This document shows positions 1 to 8,952 of a stretch of 64,000 nucleotides of DNA, in pieces. Both the position numbers and the translations under genes were made by a program. The stretch is from contig NZ_VAHN01000003.1 in assembly GCF_005796205.1 (NCBI RefSeq), positions 1-64,000 of the forward strand. The letters are read 5' to 3'. The notes under the pieces are model-generated. The model was given only the letters and a program-made list of their open reading frames with translations, did not search any database and had not been told where the DNA came from. Numbering within the stretch: the first letter of the stretch is position 1; each line of letters opens with the position of its first letter. Origin of the DNA: Pseudarthrobacter sp. NamE2 (GTDB taxonomy: Bacteria; Actinomycetota; Actinomycetes; Actinomycetales; Micrococcaceae).

Positions 1-39
1 AGGTGGGGCCCTTCTTGTTTGCTTGCGGTGCTCCGGGGC

Positions 40-1227
40 TCAGGCGATCCGCATGGCTCCGGCGGCAGGGGACACCGTGAAGATGTCCGGGGCTGCAAAG
101 CCGGCTCCGGCAAAGGCCTGCACGACGGCGTTCCGCACCTTTTGCTCCTCGCCGGCGGGCGTCAGTGCAATGGCTGCGCCGCCGAACCCGCCACCGGTCA
201 TCCGTGCCCCGATGGCGCCGGCAGCCCGGGACGTGTCCACCGCGACGTCCAGCTCCGGGCAGGAAATTTCGAAATCGTCGCGCATGGACGCATGGCTGGC
301 GTCCAGCAGATGCCCGATGGCGGACGGGCCCCTGTCCGCAAGGAGTTCGACGGTCTGCAGCACCCGGTCATTCTCGGTAACCACGTGGCGCACCCGCCGG
401 AATGTCACACTGTCCAGAAGTCCACTGGCCTCCTCCAGGTCGCCCACCTGAACGTCGCGCAGGGCCTTCACGCCCAGCACCTCTGCCCCCAACTCACAGG
501 ACGCGCGCCGGGAGGCGTAGCCACCGTCTGCATGTGAGTGCGAGACCTTGGTGTCGATCACCAGCAGGACCAAACCTGCCGGTTCTGTCTCGAAGGGGAC
601 AAGGCGGGCGTTCTGGTCGCGGCAGTCCAGGAAGACCGCGTGCCCGTGGGCGCCCCTCAAGGACGCAGACTGGTCCATGATGCCGGTGGGCGCTCCCACA
701 AAGTCGTTCTCCGCCTCTTGGGTTGCCAGGACCATTTCCTGTGCCTGGAGCCCCGCCCCGGTCAGTTCGTTCAGTGCGGTGATGACGGCGCACTCGATGG
801 CATGCGACGACGACAGGCCGGCTCCCAGCGGAACGCTCGAATCGAGCAGCAGGTCGATGCCGGGAACGTCGATGCCGCGCTCGCGCAGTGCCCACATCAC
901 GCCTAGCGGGTATTTGGTCCAGCCCTTGGCGGAGCCCGGTTGCAGGTCATCCAGGCTGGCGCTGACAATGCCTGGGTCGCCGTAGGTGGACAGCAGCCGG
1001 ACCGTGTCATCGGGGCGGACTGCCACTGCCACCCGCGCTGTCCTGTCGATGGCAAACGGCAGGACAAAACCCTCGTTGTAGTCCGTATGCTCACCGATGA
1101 GGTTCACCCGGCCGGGTGCCTGCCAGATGCCGTCAGGCCTGCCCCCGTACTCGCGGGTGAAGCGGGCGGCAAGGTCGCTGGTCCCGGCCTGTACAGGCGT
1201 GGCCAGGGGCTTGGGCGTGTGGCTCAT
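40..1227 (-). CDS. galK: Galactokinase
   Basis: Phosphorylates alpha-D-galactose to galactose 1-phosphate with ATP in the cytosol (Leloir pathway). It is a GHMP kinase of 395 aa, the usual length. The galactokinase signature GRVNLIGEHTDY is at residues 39-50, the ATP-binding loop PLGAGLSSS at 133-141, and the C-terminal GGGFGG motif at 345-350. The ATG overlaps the galT stop by 4 nt (ATGA), so the two genes are translationally coupled as a galT-galK operon. No regulator gene for the operon is visible inside the window. Confidence 0.97.
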   Translation of the reverse strand: MSHTPKPLATPVQAGTSDLAARFTREYGGRPDGIWQAPGRVNLIGEHTDYNEGFVLPFAIDRTARVAVAVRPDDTVRLLSTYGDPGIVSASLDDLQPGSAKGWTKYPLGVMWALRERGIDVPGIDLLLDSSVPLGAGLSSSHAIECAVITALNELTGAGLQAQEMVLATQEAENDFVGAPTGIMDQSASLRGAHGHAVFLDCRDQNARLVPFETEPAGLVLLVIDTKVSHSHADGGYASRRASCELGAEVLGVKALRDVQVGDLEEASGLLDSVTFRRVRHVVTENDRVLQTVELLADRGPSAIGHLLDASHASMRDDFEISCPELDVAVDTSRAAGAIGARMTGGGFGGAAIALTPAGEEQKVRNAVVQAFAGAGFAAPDIFTVSPAAGAMRIA

Positions 1228-2381
1228 GGTGACACTCCTTCAGGTGCGGCGGCCAGGACGGCCTGGGACGTGGCCGATGCCGGCACGGACACGGCCCGCA
1301 GGCGCTCAGCAACACTTTCCGGGGTGGTGTCATTGATGAAGGCCCCCATGGCTGCCTCCGATCCGGCAAGGTATTTCAGCTTATCGGCCGCGCGCCGGGG
1401 GGAGGTCAGCTGCAGGTGGAGGTAGCCGGCGGACCGCTGGGCGGGCTCCAGCGGAGCCTGGTGCCAGGAGGAGATGTACGGCGTGGGGGTGGGGTAGAGC
1501 GCATCCACCCGCTTGAGCAGGTCAAGGTAGACATGTGCCAGTTCGTCCTTTTCCTCGCCGCTCAGCGCGGCCAGGTCCGGGACGTGGCGGTGCGGGACCA
1601 GGTGGATTTCCAACGGCCACCGGGCGGCGAAGGGAACATAGGCGCTGAAGTTCTCCCCTTCGAGGACCATCCGGTTGCCGTCCTCCCGCTCCTTCCGAAG
1701 CAGCGAACCGGTCAAGGTTTCCCTGCCAGCGTTCGCATCGTAGAACTTCCGCGCCGCCGCGCCCAGGACCGCAGCCCGCGGGGTGACATAGGGGTAGGCG
1801 TAAATCTGCCCATGGGGGTGGTGCAGGGTGACGCCGATATCGGCCCCGCGGTTTTCGAACGGAAACACCTGCTTGATCCCGGGCAGCGCGCCCAGGGCGG
1901 CAGTCCGCTGGGCCCACGCTTCGATCACGGTGCGGGCCCGCGTGGTGCTCAGCCCGCTGAAGGATCCCGTGTGTTCGGGGGTGAAGGACACCACCTCGCA
2001 GCGGCCGTAAGCCGGGCCCTTGGTGCCCCATGCAGGATTCTCCGGTACGGGCCCGAGGGCCGGGCCCAGGGACGGGAAGCGGTTCTCGAACACCACCACG
2101 TCATAGTCGGCAGCCGGAATCTCTGAGGGATTGCCGGCTGTGGTGGGGCATATGGGGCACTGGTCCGCCGGCGGCAGGTGGGTGCGCGTCTGGCGGTGTG
2201 CAGCCACGGCCACCCACTCGTCCGTCAAAGCATCGAAACGCAGTTCTCCCGGCTCACCCCTCGGCGGCAGGCCACGCTGGTCCGCGGTCAGGTGCGCTTC
2301 CCGGGAAACTGTAGTGCCGGCGTCGTCGAAGTAGATCAGCTCCCGGCCGTCGGAGAGTCTGGTGCTGGTGATCCCTGTCAT
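1224..2381 (-). CDS. galT: Galactose-1-phosphate uridylyltransferase
   Basis: Exchanges UMP between UDP-glucose and galactose 1-phosphate. The class I active-site motif HPHGQIYAYPY, with the nucleophilic His of HPH, is present, and the N-terminal CPICP supplies probable metal-binding cysteines. The frame stays open upstream to about 2996, but homology begins at the ATG at 2381 (protein MTGITSTRLS, 385 aa). The extra upstream stretch lies antisense to the aldose epimerase and is not coding. First gene of galT-galK; its upstream region is an unusually AT-rich stretch (see 2404-2440). Confidence 0.95.
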   Translation of the reverse strand: MTGITSTRLSDGRELIYFDDAGTTVSREAHLTADQRGLPPRGEPGELRFDALTDEWVAVAAHRQTRTHLPPADQCPICPTTAGNPSEIPAADYDVVVFENRFPSLGPALGPVPENPAWGTKGPAYGRCEVVSFTPEHTGSFSGLSTTRARTVIEAWAQRTAALGALPGIKQVFPFENRGADIGVTLHHPHGQIYAYPYVTPRAAVLGAAARKFYDANAGRETLTGSLLRKEREDGNRMVLEGENFSAYVPFAARWPLEIHLVPHRHVPDLAALSGEEKDELAHVYLDLLKRVDALYPTPTPYISSWHQAPLEPAQRSAGYLHLQLTSPRRAADKLKYLAGSEAAMGAFINDTTPESVAERLRAVSVPASATSQAVLAAAPEGVSP

Positions 2382-2403
2382 GGTTAAGAGGATCTCATGA
2401 CCG

Positions 2404-2440
2404 CTCAAAAAAGAATAGTTAACAACAAAACATAACAAGT
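2404..2440. promoter_or_regulatory. AT-rich intergenic stretch, putative gal operator/promoter
   Basis: The divergent galT/epimerase spacer holds a run of about 37 nt that is mostly A and T, rich in AACA/AAACA words (for example AACAACAAAACATAACAA at 2419-2436). This contrasts sharply with the GC-rich surroundings. Repeated AACA/TGTT words are typical of operators bound by DeoR-family sugar-phosphate regulators. That assignment is inference; no regulator gene is in view. Confidence 0.35.
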
Positions 2441-2468
2441 GGTGCTGGAACGGCGTCCTCCGCCGGGG

Positions 2469-2474
2469 TACCGT
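2469..2474 (+). promoter_or_regulatory. -10 hexamer TACCGT, leaderless start of epimerase gene
   Basis: TACCGT ends 6 nt before ATG 2481, placing a transcription start on the A of the start codon. No Shine-Dalgarno sequence precedes that ATG. This favours ATG 2481 over the ATG at 2439. Confidence 0.5.
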
Positions 2475-2480
2475 AAGCGC

Positions 2481-3440
2481 ATGACTTTGCCTTCCCGCCA
2501 CGACACCCCCGCCCCTTCCGGTACCCGCGCCTATGCCACCGGCCGGCAGTACGAACTGCGGCGCGGCGATGCGCTTGCGGTGGTTACCGAGCTGGCCGCG
2601 GGCCTGCGCTCCTTCAGCAGGGGAGGGGTGCTCCTCACGGAGACGTACGGCGACGACCAGATTCCGCCCGGGGGAGCAGGCATTACCCTGGCGCCGTGGG
2701 CAAACAGGATTGAGGACGGCGTCTGGTTCCTTGACGGGAAGAAACAGCAGCTGGACATCACGGAGGTCTCCCGGAACAACGCCAGCCATGGCCTGCTTCG
2801 CAACTCCTCTTATTCGCTGGTGGACGAGTCGGAGTATTCGGTGACCCTGGAGGCAACGATCTTCCCGCAGCACGGCTACCCCTTCCTGCTGCGCCACCGG
2901 GTCCAGTACCTCCTGACCGAAGAGCTCGGGCTGGTGGTCCGGCAAACGCTGGCCAGTGATGCAAAGTCGCCTGCGCCCTTCGTGTTGGGCGCCCACCCGT
3001 ACCTGCGGCTTGGCGACACCCCGGTTGAGGACCTCGTGCTCACGGTCAAGGCTGACACCCAGCTGGTAGCCGACGAGCGCCAGATCCCTCGAAGCTCCAC
3101 GCCTGTGGAGGGGCCCACAGATTTCCGGGCCGGCGCATCCTTCGCCTCGCTCAGCGTTGATGTGGCCCTAACTGGCCTGGCCTTCGAGGAAGGAATGGCG
3201 CGGCATGTCCTGGCGGCGTCCGACGGCAGGAAGGTAACCCTGTGGCAGGACCAATCCTGCCAGTACGTGCACGTCTACGTCAGCACGATCTACCCCGGCC
3301 GCACCAGGGCGGTGGCGCTGGAACCCATGACCGGCCCCGCGAACGCCTTCAATTCCGGTGACGGCCTCCGCTGGCTGGCGCCCGGCGAAACCTTCACCAT
3401 CGAGTGGGGCATCGACTACAGCGCCGGAGCGGAGGGCTAG
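2481..3440 (+). CDS. Aldose 1-epimerase family protein (GalM-like)
   Basis: Predicted mutarotase interconverting alpha and beta anomers of galactose or a related aldose, feeding the adjacent galactokinase. It is 319 aa, typical of the family. The two active-site histidines are recognisable: His103 in NNASHGLL and His172 in GAHPYLRL. The C-terminal part carries the EPMTGPANAFN motif and an acidic residue near FTIEWGIDY that could be the catalytic base. It diverges from galTK, which supports a role in galactose use, although the exact sugar is not defined by sequence. An in-frame ATG at 2439 would add 14 Arg/Pro-rich residues and is judged unlikely. Confidence 0.88.
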   Translation: MTLPSRHDTPAPSGTRAYATGRQYELRRGDALAVVTELAAGLRSFSRGGVLLTETYGDDQIPPGGAGITLAPWANRIEDGVWFLDGKKQQLDITEVSRNNASHGLLRNSSYSLVDESEYSVTLEATIFPQHGYPFLLRHRVQYLLTEELGLVVRQTLASDAKSPAPFVLGAHPYLRLGDTPVEDLVLTVKADTQLVADERQIPRSSTPVEGPTDFRAGASFASLSVDVALTGLAFEEGMARHVLAASDGRKVTLWQDQSCQYVHVYVSTIYPGRTRAVALEPMTGPANAFNSGDGLRWLAPGETFTIEWGIDYSAGAEG

Positions 3441-3479
3441 CGGTTTCCCATTAGCGCAGGGCTGCGGAAGTATTAGGCT

Positions 3480-4802
3480 ATGAAGCCAACCGGGGATGCC
3501 GTCCCGCCCAACAGCCCTGCCCGCCTGCAGCAGCAGCCTCCTCCAGGACCCACCCTGCGGGTGCTTGCAGACCGCGAACTGGACAGGGATATTCCCTACG
3601 GCATCCGCATCGCGGCCTCCTGGGCCTGGCGCCTGGGGCTCATCCTCCTGGTGGCTGGAGCGCTGGTGTGGCTGCTCAGCCGCATCAGCTTCCTGATCAT
3701 CCCCGTCATGGTGGCAGCACTCCTTGCCGGCCTCCTCAGTCCCGTGGTCGGCTGGCTCCAGCGATACCGGGTGCCGGCCGGACTTGCGGTGGCAGTCACG
3801 GTCCTGGGCTTCATCGGGCTCATCGCCGGCGCCCTGGCACTGGTGGGCCGGCAGCTGTTCACCGGATTCAGTGAACTCTGGTCGGAGGCCCTAACCGGGG
3901 TTAAGCAGATCCAGGACTGGCTCGCCGAGGGCCCGCTCCACCTGACGGCGGACCAGATGGACCAATACCTGCAGGATGTCACGGCGGCCCTGCAGGACAA
4001 CACCAGCAGCATCGTCAGCGGCGCACTGTCCTTCGGCAGCACCGCCGGCCATTTTGCTGCCGGCCTGATCCTGGCGCTGTTCATCTTGATCTTTTTCCTG
4101 CTCGAAGGAGACCGGATCTGGGCGTTCCTGGTGCGGCTGCTCCCCAGGAAAGCGCGCGCCGCCACCTTTGGCGCCGGGCGCAAGGGCTGGGCCTCCATGG
4201 TCAACTACGCACGCGTCCAGATGTTCGTGGCGTTCGTGGACGCGGTGGGCATCGGAGCCGGTGCAGCAATCATCGGTGTTCCTCTTGCCCTTCCCCTGGC
4301 CGTGCTGGTTTTTATTGGCTCCTTCATTCCGATCGTGGGCGCCCTGGTGACCGGCGCCATCGCCGTGCTGCTGGCGCTCGTGGCCAACGGCCCGGTCAAC
4401 GCCCTGATCATGCTGGGCATCGTCCTGCTGGTCCAGCAGCTGGAAAGCCATATCCTGCAGCCGCTCGTCATGGGCAAGGCCGTGGCGCTGCACCCGGTGG
4501 CTGTCATTCTCTCCGTCGCCGCCGGTTCCTACCTCGCCGGCATCCCCGGTGCACTGTTCTCGGTACCCATCCTCGCCGTCGTAAACTCCTCCGTTCGCTA
4601 CATCGCGGCCAGAACGTGGGAACATGAACAAGTGCCGGAAACGCCTTTGGCGGCCGGTGTTCCTGCGGACAACACCATCAAGGACGTTGGCCCTTTGGCG
4701 CTGCGCCGCGGCAGGGACGCCGCACCCGGCACCACAGCAGAACATCCCGATGCCCCCAACTCCCGGGAGACAGGCAGCGGGGACGAACCAAGAGGAGAAT
4801 AG
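3480..4802 (+). CDS. AI-2E family transporter (permease)
   Basis: Integral membrane protein of 440 aa of the AI-2E/PerM/TqsA family. Hydrophobic segments cluster at residues 50-90, 100-125, around 200-220, and in a long C-terminal block from about 255 to 370. The conserved family region spans IIGVPLALPLAVLVFIGSFI and the following QQLESHILQPLVMGKAV stretch. Substrate is unknown: family members have been linked to autoinducer-2 export or Na+/Li+-H+ exchange. The last 65 residues are hydrophilic and probably cytoplasmic. GGAAG at 3466-3470 is a plausible ribosome site for ATG 3480. The next gene starts 3 nt after its stop, suggesting an operon with ilvA. Confidence 0.9.
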   Translation: MKPTGDAVPPNSPARLQQQPPPGPTLRVLADRELDRDIPYGIRIAASWAWRLGLILLVAGALVWLLSRISFLIIPVMVAALLAGLLSPVVGWLQRYRVPAGLAVAVTVLGFIGLIAGALALVGRQLFTGFSELWSEALTGVKQIQDWLAEGPLHLTADQMDQYLQDVTAALQDNTSSIVSGALSFGSTAGHFAAGLILALFILIFFLLEGDRIWAFLVRLLPRKARAATFGAGRKGWASMVNYARVQMFVAFVDAVGIGAGAAIIGVPLALPLAVLVFIGSFIPIVGALVTGAIAVLLALVANGPVNALIMLGIVLLVQQLESHILQPLVMGKAVALHPVAVILSVAAGSYLAGIPGALFSVPILAVVNSSVRYIAARTWEHEQVPETPLAAGVPADNTIKDVGPLALRRGRDAAPGTTAEHPDAPNSRETGSGDEPRGE

Positions 4803-4805
4803 TCC

Positions 4806-6044
4806 GTGAACATCCTTGAAACCCTTCCCGTCACACTGGACGATGTCCTGGAGGCGCAGAAGCTGCTGGACGGGATTATTGCGCGCACTCCTGTTGAATC
4901 GTCCCGGGCACTGGGGGCCATGGTGGGCGGGGACGTCTACTTCAAGTGCGAGAACCTTCAGCGGGCAGGGTCATTCAAGGTCCGCGGTGCCTACGTCCGG
5001 ATGGCCCGGCTGTCCCCGGAGGAGAAAAAGCGCGGCGTCGTGGCGGCGTCGGCCGGCAACCATGCGCAGGGCGTCGCCGTGGCCGCGAAGAGCCTGGGCA
5101 TCAAGGCCCGCATCTACATGCCGCTGGGCGTGGCGCTGCCCAAGCTGGCAGCCACCCGCAGCCATGGCGCCGAAGTTATCCTGCACGGCCACAACGTGGA
5201 CGAAGCGCTCGCCGAAGCCCAGCGGTACAGCAACGAAACGGGCACCGTTTTCGTCCACCCGTTCGACAACGTTGACGTCGTTGCCGGCCAGGGCACCCTG
5301 GGCCTGGAGATCCTGGAACAGGTCCCCAACGTGGACACGATTTTGATGGGCGTCGGCGGGGGAGGGCTCCTGGCGGGCGTCGCCGTCGCCATCAAGGCCC
5401 GCGCAAGGGAGCTGGGGCGGGACATCCGGATTATCGGTGTCCAGGCGGAGAACGCCGCCGCCTACCCGCCGTCCCTCGCGGCAGACGCCCTGGTGCCATT
5501 GAAAAAGGTGTCCACCATGGCAGACGGCATTGCCGTCGGACGGCCCGGGCAACTGCCTTTCAGCATCATCCGCGAACTCGTGGATGACGTGGTCACCGTC
5601 AGCGAGGATTCACTGGCCCGTGCACTGATCTTCCTGCTGGAACGGGCCAAGATGGTGGTGGAACCAGCCGGTGCCGTGGGCGTGGCTGCACTGATGGACG
5701 GCAAGATCGAGAACCCGGGAACCACAGCTGTTGTACTCTCCGGCGGAAACATCGACCCCATGCTGATGCTCAAGGTCATCCAGCGCGGGCTCTCGGCGGC
5801 GGGACGCTACATGACGGTCCGGATGATGCTCGACGACCGGCCGGGTTCGCTGGCCACCATCGCCAGGATTATCGCGGAAAACGACGCCAACGTCACCGGC
5901 CTTGACCACACACGCGTGGGCGGCTCCATCAGCATGGGGGACGTCTCCATCACCGTGAACCTGGAAACCAAGGGCCACCAGCACGGTGAACAGGTGCTCA
6001 GCGCACTCCGCGCCGAAGGCTTCCAGCCGATCGTGGTGCACTAG
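4806..6044 (+). CDS. ilvA: Threonine ammonia-lyase (threonine dehydratase)
   Basis: PLP enzyme converting L-threonine to 2-oxobutanoate and ammonia. The PLP Schiff-base lysine is Lys58 in SFKVRGA; SAGNHAQG and the glycine-rich phosphate loop GVGGGGLLAG follow. A single ACT-like domain occupies roughly residues 335-412 (MTVRMMLDDRPGSLATI). The 412-aa length with one short ACT domain fits the TdcB-type/short form rather than the 514-aa E. coli IlvA, so it could be catabolic or biosynthetic. GTG start; the ribosome site AGAGGAG lies inside the last codons of the upstream permease gene. Confidence 0.93.
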   Translation: MNILETLPVTLDDVLEAQKLLDGIIARTPVESSRALGAMVGGDVYFKCENLQRAGSFKVRGAYVRMARLSPEEKKRGVVAASAGNHAQGVAVAAKSLGIKARIYMPLGVALPKLAATRSHGAEVILHGHNVDEALAEAQRYSNETGTVFVHPFDNVDVVAGQGTLGLEILEQVPNVDTILMGVGGGGLLAGVAVAIKARARELGRDIRIIGVQAENAAAYPPSLAADALVPLKKVSTMADGIAVGRPGQLPFSIIRELVDDVVTVSEDSLARALIFLLERAKMVVEPAGAVGVAALMDGKIENPGTTAVVLSGGNIDPMLMLKVIQRGLSAAGRYMTVRMMLDDRPGSLATIARIIAENDANVTGLDHTRVGGSISMGDVSITVNLETKGHQHGEQVLSALRAEGFQPIVVH

Positions 6045-6051
6045 GACCGCC

Positions 6052-6672
6052 ATGGACCGGATGACGGGAGACGGCGGCATCAGGCAGCGCCAGACCACCG
6101 CCGCGAGGGCCAAAGGAGGACTGCTGGTCCTTGGCCTGTTCGTGGTCCTGCTGTTCATCATCGAGCTGGTCAACATGGGGATGCTCCGCTCGCTCAACAG
6201 GACGTTCGGGCTCCGGCCGCGGAGCGCCGACGGGCTGCTGGACATCTTTACCTTTCCCCTCCTGCACGCGAACCTGAACCATCTCCTGTCCAACAGCCTG
6301 CCACTCATCATCTTCGGCTTCCTGGTGTTCCTGTCAGGCCTCCGCGTCTTCCTGACCGCCCTGGCGTTCAGTTGGCTGGGTTCCGGGCTCGTGGTATGGC
6401 TGATCGGCGACGGGGGCATCACCGTAGGGTCCTCCGGCCTGGTGTTCGGGCTGTTCTCGTTCCTCCTGGTGCGCGGGTTCATCAACCGCAGCTGGCGCCA
6501 GATCCTCCTGGCGGTGGTCCTGTTCATGGGTTACGGCAGCATCCTGCTGGGAATCCTGCCCATCGTTGCAGGCTACGTCTCGTGGCAGGCCCATCTGGGC
6601 GGGGCTGCGGGGGGAGTGCTGGCGGCGCTGCTGCTGCGGCCCCGGGAAGGGCAGCCAAGGCGGGTTTCGTAG
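6052..6672 (+). CDS. Rhomboid family intramembrane serine protease
   Basis: Membrane protease of 206 aa with six hydrophobic segments. Rhomboid hallmarks are present: HANLNHLLSN (residues 72-81, oxyanion-side H/N), the catalytic serine in GSSG (Ser128) and the catalytic His in the QAHLGGAAGG motif of the last helix. It likely cleaves other membrane proteins within the bilayer; its substrate cannot be inferred. Its ATG lies 7 nt after the ilvA stop, so it is probably co-transcribed. A second ATG at 6061 is possible. The frame extends upstream into ilvA (5986), but that part overlaps coding sequence and is rejected. Confidence 0.9.
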   Translation: MDRMTGDGGIRQRQTTAARAKGGLLVLGLFVVLLFIIELVNMGMLRSLNRTFGLRPRSADGLLDIFTFPLLHANLNHLLSNSLPLIIFGFLVFLSGLRVFLTALAFSWLGSGLVVWLIGDGGITVGSSGLVFGLFSFLLVRGFINRSWRQILLAVVLFMGYGSILLGILPIVAGYVSWQAHLGGAAGGVLAALLLRPREGQPRRVS

Positions 6673-6687
6673 AGCTGGAAAGGCAAA

Positions 6688-6729
6688 AAGGAGCGCCGGC
6701 CATCCCAACTGGGACGGCCGGCGCTCCTT
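6688..6729. terminator. Bidirectional terminator between rhomboid and greA genes
   Basis: Perfect 14-bp inverted repeat: AAGGAGCGCCGGCC at 6688-6701 and its complement at 6716-6729, with a 14-nt loop. Five A at 6685-6689 give a U tract on the minus strand, so it is best suited to ending greA transcription, while also separating the two convergent genes. Confidence 0.8.
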
Positions 6730-6742
6730 GCGTTGGTGGAGG

Positions 6743-7237
6743 CTATCCGGTGTAAGGCTTGGCGGAGAGGATTTCCACCTTGATGTCCTTGCCGTTCGGC
6801 GCCACGTAGCTCAGGGTCTCGCCTTCCTTGTGGCCAAGGATGGCGGCGCCAAGCGGGGACTTTTCGCTGAAGACGTCAAGATCGGAATCGCCGGCGATCT
6901 CGCGCGAGCCGAGCAGGAACGTCTCCTCGTCGCCGGCGATCCGGGCCACAACAATCATGCCGGGCTCGACGATGCCGTCGTCTGCCGGGGCCTCGCCCAC
7001 GTGGGCGTCGCGGAGCAGGACCGTCAGCTGGCGGATGCGGGCCTCAATCTTGCCCTGCTCCTCCTTGGCGGCGTGGTAGCCGCCGTTCTCCTTGAGGTCA
7101 CCCTCCTGCCGGGCTGCATCAATCTTCTGGACAATCTCCGCCCGGCCGGGGCCGGAAAGGTGGTCCAGCTCTGCCTTCAGGCGGTCAAAAGCTTCCCGGG
7201 TAAGCCAGGCTGCAGCTGCGCTGTTGGTGGTAGACAC
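6743..7237 (-). CDS. greA: Transcription elongation factor GreA
   Basis: Rescues arrested RNA polymerase by stimulating cleavage of backtracked RNA through the secondary channel. The protein is 164 aa. The N-terminal antiparallel coiled coil contains the acidic tip (EGDLKENGGYHAAKEEQG; the tip D/E pair is normal). The C-terminal FKBP-like domain ends in the usual LSYVAPNGKDIKVEIL pattern. Start is GTG 7237, chosen because AGAGGAGA lies just upstream on the minus strand; the in-frame extension to 7303 has no ribosome site. The neighbours DUF4307 and mca match the M. tuberculosis Rv1080c-Rv1082 order. Confidence 0.95.
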   Translation of the reverse strand: MSTTNSAAAAWLTREAFDRLKAELDHLSGPGRAEIVQKIDAARQEGDLKENGGYHAAKEEQGKIEARIRQLTVLLRDAHVGEAPADDGIVEPGMIVVARIAGDEETFLLGSREIAGDSDLDVFSEKSPLGAAILGHKEGETLSYVAPNGKDIKVEILSAKPYTG

Positions 7238-7385
7238 GGACTTCTCCTCTAATGGTCCTACATGCAAAAGACCCCGCCACAGTGGCCACTTGTGGAACAG
7301 CAACCAGCTCAGCGGGGTGAAGGTATTGGTTCATTGTAGTCAATCCTGTGGACTTAACCCAACATGGAAGCGGCGCGCGTCACAC

Positions 7386-7847
7386 TTACTGCCCGGCTTC
7401 GTCGGCCTTCCAGCAGTTATCCACCACGCCGGACACTGACAGTGACTCGGTCCGAAGGGCCACGCGCTGCGAAACCGTCCTGCCGCCGTCGGCCGTTCCT
7501 TCCGACGCCTCCGGCGGAATGTCCACCACCTTCCAGCCCACCACCGCGTACTTGGAGTCGAGCGCCTTCACGGCGCACTTGACTGCGGTGCCCGGCTCGC
7601 GGGTCACCTGGAAGTCCACCTCCGCCAGTGTGGCGTCCGGGGTGCTGTATCCCACGTCCTTAAACGAAATATCCGAAAGGGAGTTGGACGTGGAAACCCA
7701 GGCCAGGAAACCGATCCCGCCGGCCAGTGCTGCCCCTGCGATGATGCGCTTGGTCCGGGGCGGCAGCACGCGCTTTTTAGCACCATAACGATTGGCTAGG
7801 CTAGTGTCTGCGGGCGCGGATCGGGCCGGCTGGTCCGGGGAAGTCAC
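7386..7847 (-). CDS. DUF4307 domain-containing membrane protein
   Basis: Protein of 153 aa with a basic cytoplasmic N-terminus (KKRVLPPRTKR), one membrane segment at about residues 36-53 (IIAGAALAGGIGFLAWVS), and an extracytoplasmic beta-rich domain with two cysteines (CAVKALD and NCW) that could form a disulfide. It matches DUF4307, a family conserved in Actinobacteria between greA and mca; function unknown. It diverges from mca. Start GTG 7847 is supported by TAAACT at 7854-7859, 6 nt upstream. Confidence 0.85.
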   Translation of the reverse strand: MTSPDQPARSAPADTSLANRYGAKKRVLPPRTKRIIAGAALAGGIGFLAWVSTSNSLSDISFKDVGYSTPDATLAEVDFQVTREPGTAVKCAVKALDSKYAVVGWKVVDIPPEASEGTADGGRTVSQRVALRTESLSVSGVVDNCWKADEAGQ

Positions 7848-7853
7848 CAGACC

Positions 7854-7859
7854 AGTTTA
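7854..7859 (-). promoter_or_regulatory. -10 hexamer TAAACT, leaderless DUF4307 gene
   Basis: TAAACT on the minus strand ends 6 nt before GTG 7847. There is no Shine-Dalgarno sequence in that gap. Confidence 0.5.
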
Positions 7860-7955
7860 GTGCCCTTTCCGCCGGTGCCGGTCCTGCCGTGCAGGCGCCC
7901 CGCTGCGCCCGTCCACACAACCGCCACACCCAGATGAATGAGGAGCCGTCCCTTC

Positions 7956-8861
7956 ATGACAGCGTCCAGCAACTCCCCGGAACCGCTGCGGCTGCTCGCA
8001 GTCCACGCACACCCGGACGATGAATCGAGCAAGGGCGCTGCAACCATGGCCAAGTACGCTGCCGCAGGGGTGGATGTCCTCGTGGCCACGTGCACGGATG
8101 GTTCCCGCGGTGACATCCAGAACCCCGCGGTGGAAGGCGAACCGCATCCCAAGCGGGATATGGCAGGGGCGCGGCGCCTCGAAATGGAACGCGCCGCCAA
8201 GATCCTGGGCATCAGGCAGCGCTGGCTCGGCTTTGTTGACTCCGGCCTTCCGGAAGGGGACCCGCTGCCGCCGCTGCCTGCCGGCGCCTTCGCCACGCTG
8301 CCCCTGCACCGTGCCGCCGCGCCCCTGGTGAGGCTGGTGCGCCGTTTCAAACCGCACGTAATCCTCAGCTATGACGAGAACGGCGGGTACCCCCATCCGG
8401 ACCACATCATGGCGCACCGGGTGGCGGTGGAAGCCTTTGATGCCGCCGGGGATCCGGAGCGGTACCCCGGGACGGGGGAGCCCTGGGAGCCGAGCAAGCT
8501 GTACTACGACCGCGCCTTCAGCCCCGAACGTTTCCGGGCGCTGCATTTCGCGCTCGAGGAAGCGGGCCTGCAGTCCCCGTACGCCGAGCGGCTCGCCGCC
8601 TGGCTGGAGTCCGACGCTGAGGGCCACACCCCACCGCCGGCTCGCCATCCCACCACTACCCAAGTGGACTGCGGTGACTTCTTCGAGGTGCGCGACGACG
8701 CCCTCCGTGCGCACCGGACGCAGGTGGATCCGCTGGGCTTCTTCTTTGCGGTCTCGGCGGAGATGCAGCGGCGTGCCTGGCCGTGGGAGGACTACTCCCT
8801 CATCCGGTCCCGGGTTCCCTCGGAGCTTCCGGAGAAGGACCTGTTCGCAGGGCTAAGATAG
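7956..8861 (+). CDS. mca: Mycothiol S-conjugate amidase
   Basis: Zn-dependent amidase that cleaves mycothiol-toxin conjugates so that mercapturic acids can be exported. It is 301 aa. The LmbE/PIG-L deacetylase zinc motif HAHPDDE is at residues 17-23 and the second zinc-site motif YPHPDHIMAH is mid-protein. The paralog MshB (GlcNAc-Ins deacetylase) shares these motifs; Mca is preferred because of position next to greA/DUF4307, as in M. tuberculosis Rv1082. Start is ATG 7956, preceded by GAGGAG at 7940-7945; an upstream in-frame start at 7938 would overlap that site. Confidence 0.92.
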   Translation: MTASSNSPEPLRLLAVHAHPDDESSKGAATMAKYAAAGVDVLVATCTDGSRGDIQNPAVEGEPHPKRDMAGARRLEMERAAKILGIRQRWLGFVDSGLPEGDPLPPLPAGAFATLPLHRAAAPLVRLVRRFKPHVILSYDENGGYPHPDHIMAHRVAVEAFDAAGDPERYPGTGEPWEPSKLYYDRAFSPERFRALHFALEEAGLQSPYAERLAAWLESDAEGHTPPPARHPTTTQVDCGDFFEVRDDALRAHRTQVDPLGFFFAVSAEMQRRAWPWEDYSLIRSRVPSELPEKDLFAGLR

Positions 8862-8952
8862 TCGGGCGGGCAATTTCTATGCCGCGTAGAAGTTAGCCCC
8901 GGCCACTGTAGCCGCGCCGCCTGCCGCCACCCGTTCCACAGAAGGTATAACC

